This document shows positions 37,277 to 45,542 of a stretch of 64,000 bases of DNA, piece after piece. Numbering within the stretch: the first letter of the stretch is position 1; every line of letters begins with the position of its first letter. Where the stretch lies: NCBI RefSeq assembly GCF_030056815.1, contig NZ_JASHKR010000007.1:1-64000 (forward strand). The letters are read 5' to 3'. The stretch comes from Rhodococcus sp. IEGM 1379 (lineage in GTDB: Bacteria; Actinomycetota; Actinomycetes; Mycobacteriales; Mycobacteriaceae). The notes under the pieces were generated by a model, which did no database searches, had not been told where the DNA came from, and was given only the letters and a program-made list of their open reading frames with translations. The position numbers were made by a program, and so were the translations under genes.

Positions 37277-38224
37277 ATGTGCATGCCGACTACTACGCAG
37301 GCCTTCGAATCCCACCGCGGCCATCTGATGGCCGTCGCGTACCGCCTGACCGGTAGTTTCAGCGATGCCCAGGACGCCGTGCAGGAGTCGTGGATACGGC
37401 TACAGAATGCAGAATCCGAGAAGACTGCCGGGCACGAGATTCGTGAACTACGCGCGTGGCTCACCACCGTGGTCGGACGAATCTGCCTCGACCGCCTGAA
37501 ATCCGCGGCCGTTCGTCGAGAAAGTTATGTGGGACAGTGGCTTCCAGAACCGATCGTCACGTCGATCTCGGCATCCTCGCCTCCCGATCCACTCGACTAC
37601 GTCGTGCAGCAGGAAGAGAACCGGCTAGCCGCACTGATCGTTCTCGACACCCTCACGCCCACGCAACGAGTTGCGTTTGTCCTGCACGACGGCTTCGACG
37701 TGCCGTTCGGCGATATCGCCCGAATCCTGGGAATCGAAGTCGCTGCCGCTCGTCAACTGGCGTCACGCGCACGCAAGTCCGCGTCCGCGGCTCCCGAACC
37801 GGTAGGGAGCGAGGAACATTCGGCAGCGGTGGAACGATTGGTCGCAGCCATCGCCGGCGGAAACTTGGATGATGTCATCGCTGCACTCGACCCGGATGCC
37901 GTATTGATCGGCGACGCCGACGGAAAGACCCGAACCGCAGTCAATATCGTGCGGGGCAGCGATCGGGTCGCACGGTTCTACTTGGGACTGGTACGCAAGT
38001 ACGGACTGAACGCGTTGATGGCGATCTCGCCGGCCCTGGTCAACGGTCAACTCGGCTGCGTCATCGCCGACTCCCCCGGCGACGACGCCCACCCGCCGTT
38101 CCCGATGCGCGTTGCAGGATTCACGGTTCGAGGCGGTGTCGTGTGCGCGGCCTACGATCTGGCCAATCCGGACAAACTCAGCGGCTTGCGGGTTATCGAT
38201 CAGACGGACTCCGAACGTAAGTAA
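37277..38224 (+). CDS. sigJ: ECF sigma factor, SigJ-like (with SnoaL-type domain)
   Basis: A 315-aa extracytoplasmic-function sigma factor of the ECF41/SigJ type. Region 2 is near residues 10-75 (HLMAVAYRLTGSFSDAQDAVQESWIRL), region 4 near 115-165 (LDTLTPTQRVAFVLHDGFDVPFGDIARILGIEVAAARQLASRAR). The C-terminal 130 residues form a SnoaL/NTF2-like domain (LVAAIAGGNLDDVIAALDPDAVLIGD) that in this family regulates activity in place of an anti-sigma factor. A TAGACT box lies 6 bp before the ATG, so the mRNA is probably leaderless. Assignment to SigJ itself rather than another ECF41 member is tentative. Confidence 0.85.
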   Translation: MCMPTTTQAFESHRGHLMAVAYRLTGSFSDAQDAVQESWIRLQNAESEKTAGHEIRELRAWLTTVVGRICLDRLKSAAVRRESYVGQWLPEPIVTSISASSPPDPLDYVVQQEENRLAALIVLDTLTPTQRVAFVLHDGFDVPFGDIARILGIEVAAARQLASRARKSASAAPEPVGSEEHSAAVERLVAAIAGGNLDDVIAALDPDAVLIGDADGKTRTAVNIVRGSDRVARFYLGLVRKYGLNALMAISPALVNGQLGCVIADSPGDDAHPPFPMRVAGFTVRGGVVCAAYDLANPDKLSGLRVIDQTDSERK

Positions 38225-38369
38225 CGCGATTCCCATTCCTCGAGGTGAAGTTTGGAAACCTGCGTTCCGAACCAGAGTCTGTGCAGCACATCGGATCCGA
38301 GATGATGGAGATCGGTGTGCTCCGCCCACCGCTGCGTAGCCCACTCCGGCTCGTTGTGCGCAGCATCGA

Positions 38370-38447
38370 TCGCGATCCCTGAGCTGTAGGACTCTTTCGA
38401 ATTCTGCTGCCACCACAGCCGTCCGGTCTCGCGGTTTACGACGACAG
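38370..38447 (-). pseudogene. TnpB scrap (second copy)
   Basis: A short stretch encoding VNRETGRLWWQQNSKESYSS, closely similar at DNA level to 39150-39225 in the larger TnpB remnant (VNRETGVPWWPENSKESYSS). No start or catalytic part remains. The frame continues downstream into about 55 unrelated residues ending SRYLRSESV at 38200, overlapping the sigJ 3' end; their origin is not recognised. The 38225-38525 stretch holds nothing else that I can support. Confidence 0.65.
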
Positions 38448-38525
38448 CACCTTTATCAGCAGTGCGCGGTAATCGACCGATGCGTCCAATTGCACGGCGG
38501 ATACGGCTACATCCTCGAATACCGT

Positions 38526-39516
38526 TCACGATGAATGTTGACTAATACACTCGCCATGAGTGCCCGGATTGCCCCGGCCACGTTCACCACCATGTGGAGT
38601 TCCCGCAGCAATACCGTCAGCCCGCACAGAGGCAGGTCTTACGTTTGGTTTCTGTCGGGCATCTTTATTACCGTCTCGTCCGCAACTCGCCGAAGACGCG
38701 CCACCCTCAACACTCGCAGCAAGCGCAGCAAGGTTGAGGCCAGCATTGTGATCACGATCCGCACGGAAACCACACGCACCGCACACGAAAACCCGAACCT
38801 TCAACGGCAGCTTGGCTTTCACTACCGAACAGTTCGAGCAGGTCTTACTCGACGGAAAACGACACCTGCCACCGACCACGCCGAAACGAGACCGTCGCCG
38901 ACCTGATCCGGGCTGTTCCCGCCGCCGTTTTGCGGGCCAGTTTACGAGTCGATTCGGCAGTCCTGACGACCCCGATCCGCGGCAGTTGCACATGGCGACG
39001 ATCCCCACCACCGGTGACCAACCCGAAAGCGCCGGTGGTGAAGCGGCACGAGAGCACGGCATGCATTCTCTTGAACCTCGGGAAGCCCATCGCACCTTGA
39101 CGTTTCCCGCTCCGCGCATCGGACCAGTTCGACAACGCAGTCGCGCAGTTCGCGATGCCGCTGCTGTAGGACTCCTTCGAATTCTCCGGCCACCACGGCA
39201 CACCCGTCTCCCGGTTGACCGCAACCGTGTCTTTGACGGTGTTCCACTGTTTGCGCAAGCTGTACGCCGACCACGACACAGGCGGAGTCAACTCCGAATC
39301 CGGGATGTCGTATGACTTTTCGGCAGTCCGCTGAGCGAGGTTCGCTTTCACCTGATCCAGTGCCCAGTTGTAGGCGTAACGCTGCGCCCCGCAGTGCGAA
39401 CGCAACATCTCGGCCTGAGCCGGGGTGGGATCGAGGACGTACACAAACGCCCGGATCACCAACCTGGCTGGATTCACCACCGCAATATCGGAGGCGAACG
39501 TCGCATCCATAGTCAT
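38526..39516 (-). pseudogene. TnpB (IS200/IS605-type) with internal deletion
   Basis: Remnant of an RNA-guided nuclease-type transposon protein. The N-terminal part (39516-38845) shows the family opening RAFVYVLDPTPAQAEMLRSHCGAQRYAYNWALDQVK and ends SFRRGRWQVSFSVE followed by a stop. The sequence resumes in another frame with the zinc ribbon KTCSNCSVVKAKLPLKVRVFVCGACGFRADRDHNAGLNLA (two CxxC pairs). The segment with the catalytic RuvC-I Asp and RuvC-II Glu, normally between them, is missing. The deletion junction is near 38846. Inactive as a nuclease. Confidence 0.8.
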
Positions 39517-39853
39517 GTCCTTCACCAGCACAACAGCTCCCCCCGGAATCCGCCTGTTGTCGGCCATCGCCCGACAACAGAAAACATACAACGACACACC
39601 GACAGGAACGCGTCATCGCTGTCGCAACCGACCCGGCTACTGTCCGGGGCGCTCTACACACAGATCACGAAGTGCGGTGCCTATGTCTCTACGGCCGAAA
39701 ACCGGATCTGGGACGGACTCGGACCAAATCTGCCGAAGTGTCACGTTCGATCCCGCTGCTGTTCCAGGTCAGCTCTTTTGGCCTGGCCATCACGGGATAA
39801 AACTGCATCAAACGACACAAAACGGTCTTCATTGACCAACAGTTCGCAACCCC

Positions 39854-39943
39854 ATCGCGCAGATGTACGCCGACGCACGCATCTCCCGGATTTATGTCGG
39901 ATCGAACGAGACGATGAAGGATCTCATCGCAAGATCGCTGTAG
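39854..39943 (+). pseudogene. 3' remnant of an acyl-CoA dehydrogenase gene
   Basis: Thirty codons reading IAQMYADARISRIYVGSN then ETMKDLIARSL and stop, which is the characteristic C-terminus of an acyl-CoA dehydrogenase (MYADARV-RIYGGTNEIMK). An in-frame stop lies just upstream and no further part of the gene is recognisable in 39517-39853, which holds nothing else I can support. Confidence 0.75.
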
Positions 39944-39949
39944 TGACGG

Positions 39950-40557
39950 TCATGTTTCTGTTGCCAGAGTGGGGATTACGTCTCGGACGATGGCGAGCAG
40001 GCTGACCACTAACAACGTGTGCACTTGTTTGCGTTCCAACGCCCCGGTGACCAGCCACTGCTTACTGGCAGCCTTCGCCAATCCGCCGTACGCGACGATG
40101 GCAGCGCGAACTGCGGAAGCATCTTCGTCGCTCGGACGAAGATCGAGGGCATCCATCATGCGCTGCGCGGCAACAGAATCCGCGTCCTGCAGAATCTGGT
40201 CCATTTCCGGGTCACGCCGGAGATCCTCGGACATCACTGTGGACATCCACATGCCGCGGTGCCGCCCGGCAACGTCGAGCCAGCGATCGATCACGGCATC
40301 GATCCGCTTCTCGGCACTTGCGGAGCGAGGAAGGCGTTCGACCGCCAATTCGGGGATGAAGACAAACCGTCGTACGACGTCCAGGTAGAGGTCGCGTTTG
40401 GAGCCGAAGTAGTGATTGAGCAGGGACGTCCGACGCCGGCAGCCTTGGCCAACTCCGTCATCGACACGTCGGCGTATGACTTGCTCTCGAAAACCTTTGC
40501 GGCGCTGACAATGATCTGTTCGCGCCGGTCTTGCGGGCCCAGCCGTTTTCCGGTCAC
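39950..40557 (-). pseudogene. TetR-family regulator with frameshift
   Basis: N-terminal part 40557 to about 40425 (MTGKRLGPQDRREQIIVSAA, TELAKAAGVGRP) and C-terminal part from about 40425 to 39950 (LLNHYFGSKRDLYLDVV, then AVERLPRSASAEKRIDAVIDRW) together make one normal TetR of about 200 aa. A single missing base in CGTCCCTGCTC breaks the frame in the DNA-binding helix region. It may be a true mutation or a sequencing error. Its ATG overlaps the stop of the upstream TetR gene by four bases, so the two formed an operon. Confidence 0.8.
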
Positions 40558-41210
40558 GCCTTGCCCGCCGGAGTGCTGTTCACCCTCGCCTGCGCCTCGA
40601 TCATCAGCGAGATGTGCTCCACCAGACGCTTACGCGAGATCTTGGAGGACTGAGTGTGCGCCTGATAGATGAATGCGAGTGCCCCGAACAGTCCGACCGA
40701 GTTGAGTTCGGAGTTGACGGCATCGCGCTTCTCGCCGCCGTACATCGCTTCGAGCGCGAAGGAAATCGGGTTGGTGAACTCTGCCATCAACTCCCGGCCT
40801 CGGTCCCACAGGGCAGGTTCGGACTGGGATTCCACGAACATGATGCGGCCGCGCCGCGGGTCCTTGGTGACGTAGGCGGTAAAGGCTTTCACGACATGGC
40901 GAATCAGCAACGGAGCATCGGTCGGTGCGGTTTCGAGGGCGGCAAGAATTGTGTCTCGCGCGGCGAGAACAACCTCGTCGAGTACCGCGACCAGCAGTTC
41001 GTCTCGGCTACCGAAGCTCTCGTAGAAGTACCGCTCGGTCAGCGCAGCTTCGCGGCACGTCGCGCGCATGGTGGCCGCAGCGGCGCCTTCGGTGCCCATG
41101 ATCTGCATTCCGGCTTCGACAAGCTGAGACCGCCGGGCAGCACGTCGATCTTCCGGTTCCAGACCACGCCACCGTCGCGGGCCACTGCGTGCAGTCTCGG
41201 TGTCCGTCAT
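40554..41210 (-). CDS. TetR-family regulator of the monooxygenase operon
   Basis: A 218-aa TetR protein. The HTH is at about residues 28-75 (RSQLVEAGMQIMGTEGAAAATMRATCREAALTERYFYESFGSRDELL), followed by a helical ligand domain. Divergent from the monooxygenase operon; the 172-bp spacer contains two TGACAT-N6-ATGTCA palindromes, so this protein is the probable repressor. The downstream gene is a second, frameshifted TetR. Confidence 0.88.
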   Translation of the reverse strand: MTDTETARSGPRRWRGLEPEDRRAARRSQLVEAGMQIMGTEGAAAATMRATCREAALTERYFYESFGSRDELLVAVLDEVVLAARDTILAALETAPTDAPLLIRHVVKAFTAYVTKDPRRGRIMFVESQSEPALWDRGRELMAEFTNPISFALEAMYGGEKRDAVNSELNSVGLFGALAFIYQAHTQSSKISRKRLVEHISLMIEAQARVNSTPAGKA

Positions 41211-41268
41211 GTCTCCATGCTCTCACTCGGGCGCGATAGCCAGGACCTCAGGTTATCCATTTCGCAAC

Positions 41269-41286
41269 TGACATCACCGTATGTCA
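41269..41286. promoter_or_regulatory. Operator TGACAT-N6-ATGTCA (copy 1)
   Basis: Inverted repeat TGACAT-CACCGT-ATGTCA between the TetR gene and the monooxygenase operon. A half site TGACATCA lies between it and the second copy (about 41300). Confidence 0.7.
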
Positions 41287-41315
41287 ACAATTCCAATTCT
41301 GACATCAACCGCTGT

Positions 41316-41333
41316 TGACATCATCTGATGTCA
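41316..41333. promoter_or_regulatory. Operator TGACAT-N6-ATGTCA (copy 2)
   Basis: Inverted repeat TGACAT-CATCTG-ATGTCA (8 bp arms TGACATCA/TGATGTCA). Centre 47 bp from the first copy and 50 bp before the monooxygenase ATG. Confidence 0.7.
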
Positions 41334-41382
41334 GACTTACTCTTCGTTCAGTTGTTCGCGCACCAATCAGGAGGCGTCACAC

Positions 41383-43029
41383 ATGGTTGAGATCGACACA
41401 ACCTCGAAGCAAGCTGCTCCTCGAGACGACTCGAGAACTCGCCGCACCCGAGTCGTCGTTATCGGAGCCGGCTTCGGCGGGATCGGCACGGCTGTTCGCC
41501 TCACACAGTCGGGGATCGACGATTTTGTCATCCTCGAACGTGCACAGGAGCCCGGCGGAACATGGCAGGTCAACACCTACCCGGGCGCACAGTGCGATAT
41601 TCCGTCCATTCTTTACTCCTTCTCGTTTGCCCCCAACCCCAACTGGACCCGCCTGTACCCGCTGCAACCGGAGATCTACGACTATCTCCGCGATTGCGTG
41701 CGGAAGTTCGGTCTCGCAGACCGACTGCATTGCGGTCAAGAGGTCACCGACGCATCGTGGGACGAAGGTAAGCAACTCTGGCGAGTACAAACTCAGGACT
41801 GCATCTGGGAAGCACAGTTCCTGGTTGGTGCCACCGGCCCTTTCAGCGCCCCGGCTGTGCCGAACCTGCCGGGTCTCGATTCGTTCGAAGGCGAGGTATT
41901 CCACACAGCAGACTGGAACCACGACCATGATTTGAACGGTCAACGCATCGCCGTAGTAGGCACCGGCGCTTCTGCAGTTCAGATCATTCCGCGGCTACAA
42001 CCGATCGCCCAGACGTTAACCGTCTTCCAGCGAACACCCACGTGGATCCTGCCGCATCCCGATCAGCCGATGACCGGTTGGCCCAGCACCCTGTTCGAGC
42101 GAGTGCCGGCTGCCCAGCGCATCGCCCGTAAGAGCCTCGACCTGTTGCAAGAAGCCATGGTTCCGGGGTTTGTGTACAAACCTGCATTGCTGAAGGGTTT
42201 GGGCGCCCTGGGCCGCGCACATCTGCGTCGTCAAGTCCGAGATCCCCAACTACGCGCAAAGCTCCTCCCGCAGTTCGCATTCGGTTGCAAACGCCCGACC
42301 TTCTCCAATGCCTACTATCCCGCTCTGGCTTCAAGTAATGTCGAGGTCGTGACCGACGGCATCGCCGAGGTTCGTTCGAACGGCATAGTCACCACCGACG
42401 GAGGACTGCACGAAGTCGATACCATCATCATGGGCACCGGCTTCAAGATGGGCGACAACCCATCGTTCGGCATCATCAAGGGCCGCAACGGACGCAGCAT
42501 CGCGGAGGCGTGGAACGGGAGCGGCGAGGCGTTCCTCGGCACGACGATCAACGGATTTCCCAATTTCTTCATGATCCTCGGCCCCAACTCCGTGGTGTAC
42601 ACCTCTCAGGTCGTCACCATCGAGGCTCAGGTCGAGTACATCTCGAGTTGCGTACAACAGATGGACGAGCAGGGAATTCTCACTATCGAGGTACGTGCCG
42701 ACGTCCAGCAGGAGTTCGTGGACGAGACGGATCAGCGGCTCGCGACCAGTGTGTGGAACACCGGCGGATGCAGCAGCTACTACCTGGTAGAGGGCGGCCG
42801 CAACTTCACGTTCTACGGCGGATTCAACCGTTCATTCCGCGCCCGAACCCGACGAGCCGATCTGACGCATTACGAGCGCCGATGGCCGGTCGTCGAATCA
42901 TCGATTCGTGCCGAGGACGGGGCGAGCGAAGCGACGGGGAATGTCGACCGGGCGAGCGAAGCGACGGGGAATGTCGACCGGGCGAGCGAAGCGACGGGGA
43001 ATTCCAGAGAATCCGTGAGGAGCCAGTAA
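41383..43029 (+). CDS. Baeyer-Villiger-type flavin monooxygenase
   Basis: A 548-aa class B flavoprotein monooxygenase expected to oxidise a ketone or aldehyde using FAD, NADPH and O2. FAD motif VVVIGAGFGGIG (about residues 24-35), BVMO fingerprint FEGEVFHTADW (169-179, FxGxxxHxxxW, with Asn where Pro or Asp is usual), NADPH motif VVGTGASAV (192-200), GTGFKMGD and the C-terminal WNTGGCSSYYL. The last 45 residues include 2.7 copies of a ten-residue repeat (ASEATGNVDR) encoded by a 30-bp tandem repeat. First gene of a seven-gene operon; its stop overlaps the next start (TAATG). Similar to MymA (Rv3083). Confidence 0.9.
   Translation: MVEIDTTSKQAAPRDDSRTRRTRVVVIGAGFGGIGTAVRLTQSGIDDFVILERAQEPGGTWQVNTYPGAQCDIPSILYSFSFAPNPNWTRLYPLQPEIYDYLRDCVRKFGLADRLHCGQEVTDASWDEGKQLWRVQTQDCIWEAQFLVGATGPFSAPAVPNLPGLDSFEGEVFHTADWNHDHDLNGQRIAVVGTGASAVQIIPRLQPIAQTLTVFQRTPTWILPHPDQPMTGWPSTLFERVPAAQRIARKSLDLLQEAMVPGFVYKPALLKGLGALGRAHLRRQVRDPQLRAKLLPQFAFGCKRPTFSNAYYPALASSNVEVVTDGIAEVRSNGIVTTDGGLHEVDTIIMGTGFKMGDNPSFGIIKGRNGRSIAEAWNGSGEAFLGTTINGFPNFFMILGPNSVVYTSQVVTIEAQVEYISSCVQQMDEQGILTIEVRADVQQEFVDETDQRLATSVWNTGGCSSYYLVEGGRNFTFYGGFNRSFRARTRRADLTHYERRWPVVESSIRAEDGASEATGNVDRASEATGNVDRASEATGNSRESVRSQ
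42922..43003 (+). repeat. 30-bp tandem repeat, 2.7 copies
   Basis: Units at 42922-42951, 42952-42981 and 42982-43003 (partial), beginning GCGAGCGAAGCGACGGGGAA. Identical copies, in frame at the 3' end of the monooxygenase gene. Confidence 0.92.
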
Positions 43030-43946
43030 TGCTCGGAATCAAAACTTTTCGAGGCAAGCCCGTCGTAGCCGCGACCGGGGCCCGCCGCTATACCGACGAG
43101 GCTCACGCAATCGCCGCGCGCGATGTCGAATTCGACTGGGACGGTGTACCGCTGCACTACGTTCCGAACGAACCGATGGTCACCCACGTCATCAACTTCA
43201 TGCATCTGGTCCTCCCCGAGGGCGAGCGCGCCATGTCCGCCACTCTCGCCGAAGCCCTACCGCTCATCGAAGACCCTCGGCTACACGAGGAAGTAGTGGG
43301 TTTCGTCGGCCAGGAAGCAACCCACGCGACGTCGCACAAGGGCGCACGGGAGCACCTTGCCGAACTCGGCATGAACATGGAACCGATGTCGAGCCGCATG
43401 GATTGGCTCGTCGACAAGATCCTGGGCGACAAGGGTTTAAGCGGAAAAGCCAAGCACGCGTGGCTATGTGAGCGCTTAGGCCTGTTCGCTGCGATGGAGC
43501 ACTTCACCGCGGTCTTCGGCGAATGGCTGCTCACCGATCCCGCATTGGAAAACGCCGGCATGCACCCGATGATGCTGGACATGGTCAAATGGCACGGCGC
43601 CGAAGAAGTGGAACATCGCAACGTCGCTTTCGACGCATACATGTACGTCGACGGCAGCTACGCGCGACGTGTCCGAACGGCACTGCTCGCCAGTTTCACC
43701 CTGATCGTGCTGTTCGGTGCATCGATGAACTATCTCTTCCGCCAGGATCCGTCAAAAGCCAAGGGCCGCTTCTGGCCTCTGCAATTGATCAGCGCGACGC
43801 GTCGCGGCCTGGTGCCCAATCTCAAGTTCTTGATCACCGAAATGCCTCCGTACTTGCGACCGAGTTTTCACCCGTCACAGATCGGCGACATGGACGTCGC
43901 TCTGCGCTATCTCGCACGTTCGCCTGCCGCGAATCACTCCTCCTGA
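43029..43946 (+). CDS. Metal-dependent hydrolase family protein (PF10118-type)
   Basis: A 305-aa protein of the family named metal-dependent hydrolase, with a ferritin-like helical core: GQEATHATSHKGARE near residue 96, MEHFTAVFGEW near 157, and KWHGAEEVEHRNVAFDAY near 185 supply Glu and His ligands for a probable di-metal centre. A hydrophobic helix (TALLASFTLIVLFGASMNYLF) follows near 217. The ATG overlaps the monooxygenase stop. In operons with monooxygenases and ferredoxin reductases this family may itself be an oxygenase; the reaction is not known. Confidence 0.82.
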   Translation: MLGIKTFRGKPVVAATGARRYTDEAHAIAARDVEFDWDGVPLHYVPNEPMVTHVINFMHLVLPEGERAMSATLAEALPLIEDPRLHEEVVGFVGQEATHATSHKGAREHLAELGMNMEPMSSRMDWLVDKILGDKGLSGKAKHAWLCERLGLFAAMEHFTAVFGEWLLTDPALENAGMHPMMLDMVKWHGAEEVEHRNVAFDAYMYVDGSYARRVRTALLASFTLIVLFGASMNYLFRQDPSKAKGRFWPLQLISATRRGLVPNLKFLITEMPPYLRPSFHPSQIGDMDVALRYLARSPAANHSS

Positions 43947-43959
43947 AAAGGGTCTACGG

Positions 43960-45042
43960 ATGAACAAGACCAAGGCTGACCATGCCGCGTCCTTCGACCC
44001 GCCCCGGTCGCTTCGACTGGCCGCTCAGGCGACCGACGCCTACCGACGCATCTTTGCCGCCAGTGCTGCGGCGCCGCTGCTTTCCCGCCCGAAACCCGTT
44101 CGCTACAGCGGATTCGACATGTTGCTCGACGTGTCGTCGGTGCAGTTGGAATGCGAGGACGTTGTCAGCATTACCCTTACTGCTCCCGACGGAGAGGCCC
44201 TTCCGGCGTGGATTCCCGGAGCACACCTCGACGTCTTTCTGCCCTCCGGCAAGCAGCGGCAGTATTCACTGTGCGGAGATCCCGGCGATCTGTCTTCTTA
44301 TCGGATTGCGGTGCGGCGCATCGCGGACGGCAACGGCGGGTCACGCGAGATTCACCACGACGCTGCGTCCGGTATTCAATTGAATGTGCGCGGACCGCGA
44401 AACGCCTTCCCCCTCGTCGAGGCACCGTCGTATCTCTTCATTGCCGGCGGAATCGGCATCACACCAATTCTCCCCATGATTCGGCGCTGCCACGAGCGTG
44501 GAATACCGTGGAGTTTGGACTATCTCGGCCGAACTCGGGCCACGATGCCGTTCCTGGACGAGATCGTGGGCTTCACCAGCGGACAGGTCACGATTCGACC
44601 CGACGACAAGTTCGGACTACCCGATATCGCATCGATAGTCTCCGCTTCCACGCCGGGCGCTGCGGTGTACATCTGCGGTCCGACGCCGCTGATGTCCTCG
44701 GCACGTGAGGTCATGGTGGCCGTCAACCCCACCGGTTCCCTACACAGCGAACGTTTCTCCCCGCTGCCGGTGGCGGACGGAAATGAGTTCACGGTGCACC
44801 TGGCCAAAACTGGTGTCACCGTCGACGTGGGCGCCAAGGAGAGCACCTTGGCGGCCGTCAGACGCGCACTCCCGGGTGTTGCCTACTCCTGCCAGCAGGG
44901 ATTCTGCGGGACATGCAAAGTGCACGTTCTCTCCGGAAACATCGACCACCGCGACACATTGCTCACCGACAGCGAACGGAGCGATTTCATGCTGACCTGC
45001 CGATCACGCTCTACCGGTGGAAGTCTGGTGTTGGACCTGTGA
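43960..45042 (+). CDS. PDR/VanB-type ferredoxin-NAD(P)H oxidoreductase
   Basis: A 360-aa electron-transfer protein. An N-terminal extension of about 50 residues, then an FMN/FAD-binding barrel (RQYSLCGDPGD near 105), an NAD(P)-binding domain (YLFIAGGIGITPILPM near 159; YICGPTPLM near 234) and a C-terminal plant-type 2Fe-2S domain (YSCQQGFCGTCKVHVLSG, last ligand in FMLTCRS). It probably passes electrons from NAD(P)H to an oxygenase of the operon, most likely the ferritin-like protein just upstream. GTGA overlap with the next gene. Confidence 0.9.
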   Translation: MNKTKADHAASFDPPRSLRLAAQATDAYRRIFAASAAAPLLSRPKPVRYSGFDMLLDVSSVQLECEDVVSITLTAPDGEALPAWIPGAHLDVFLPSGKQRQYSLCGDPGDLSSYRIAVRRIADGNGGSREIHHDAASGIQLNVRGPRNAFPLVEAPSYLFIAGGIGITPILPMIRRCHERGIPWSLDYLGRTRATMPFLDEIVGFTSGQVTIRPDDKFGLPDIASIVSASTPGAAVYICGPTPLMSSAREVMVAVNPTGSLHSERFSPLPVADGNEFTVHLAKTGVTVDVGAKESTLAAVRRALPGVAYSCQQGFCGTCKVHVLSGNIDHRDTLLTDSERSDFMLTCRSRSTGGSLVLDL

Positions 45043-45542
45043 AGCGCTCCTACGCTCTCGAACAGGCCGATGCCACATTCTTCCCATCGGCACCGATCAA
45101 GATCGTTCACGCGATCGAGAGTGACGTGGATCCCGAAAGCCTCTGGCGCACATTGACTGCCGATGACGCACTGGTGTCCTGGGCCCGTGGACTCACACGT
45201 GCTGACTGGACCTCCACCAGGCCGTTCGGGGTGGGCTCGACTCGCGTCGTCGAAGCCGCCGGCGGCGTTGCCTCCTTGCAGGAAAGGTTCTTTCGCTGGG
45301 ACGACGGAACGCAGATGTCATTCTATGTCGAGGCTGCCTCGCTTCCCGGACTGCGCAGGTTCGCCGAAGATATCCTGGTGCAACGGATTCCGGGCGGAAG
45401 TCGCCTCACCTGGACCTTTGCCGTAGAACCACAGCGATGGTTCGCTCCGGCGCTCGCACTCTCACGGCCGGTCCTCCAACGCGTCACCAAGGGATGGGCG
45501 CAAGGCGCCATTGACGACACACGCCAAGGAGTCCGGAGATGA
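45039..45542 (+). CDS. SRPBCC-fold protein
   Basis: A 167-aa polyketide-cyclase/START-like protein predicted to bind a hydrophobic ligand in a helix-grip cavity. Visible: IKIVHAIESDVDPESLWRTLTADDALVSWARG at the N-terminus, FGVGSTRVVEAAGG in the middle, and SRLTWTFAVEP followed by a C-terminal amphipathic helix. The GTG overlaps the reductase stop by four bases and the stop overlaps the ALDH start (ATGA). May bind or present the operon's lipophilic substrate. Confidence 0.82.
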   Translation: MKRSYALEQADATFFPSAPIKIVHAIESDVDPESLWRTLTADDALVSWARGLTRADWTSTRPFGVGSTRVVEAAGGVASLQERFFRWDDGTQMSFYVEAASLPGLRRFAEDILVQRIPGGSRLTWTFAVEPQRWFAPALALSRPVLQRVTKGWAQGAIDDTRQGVRR

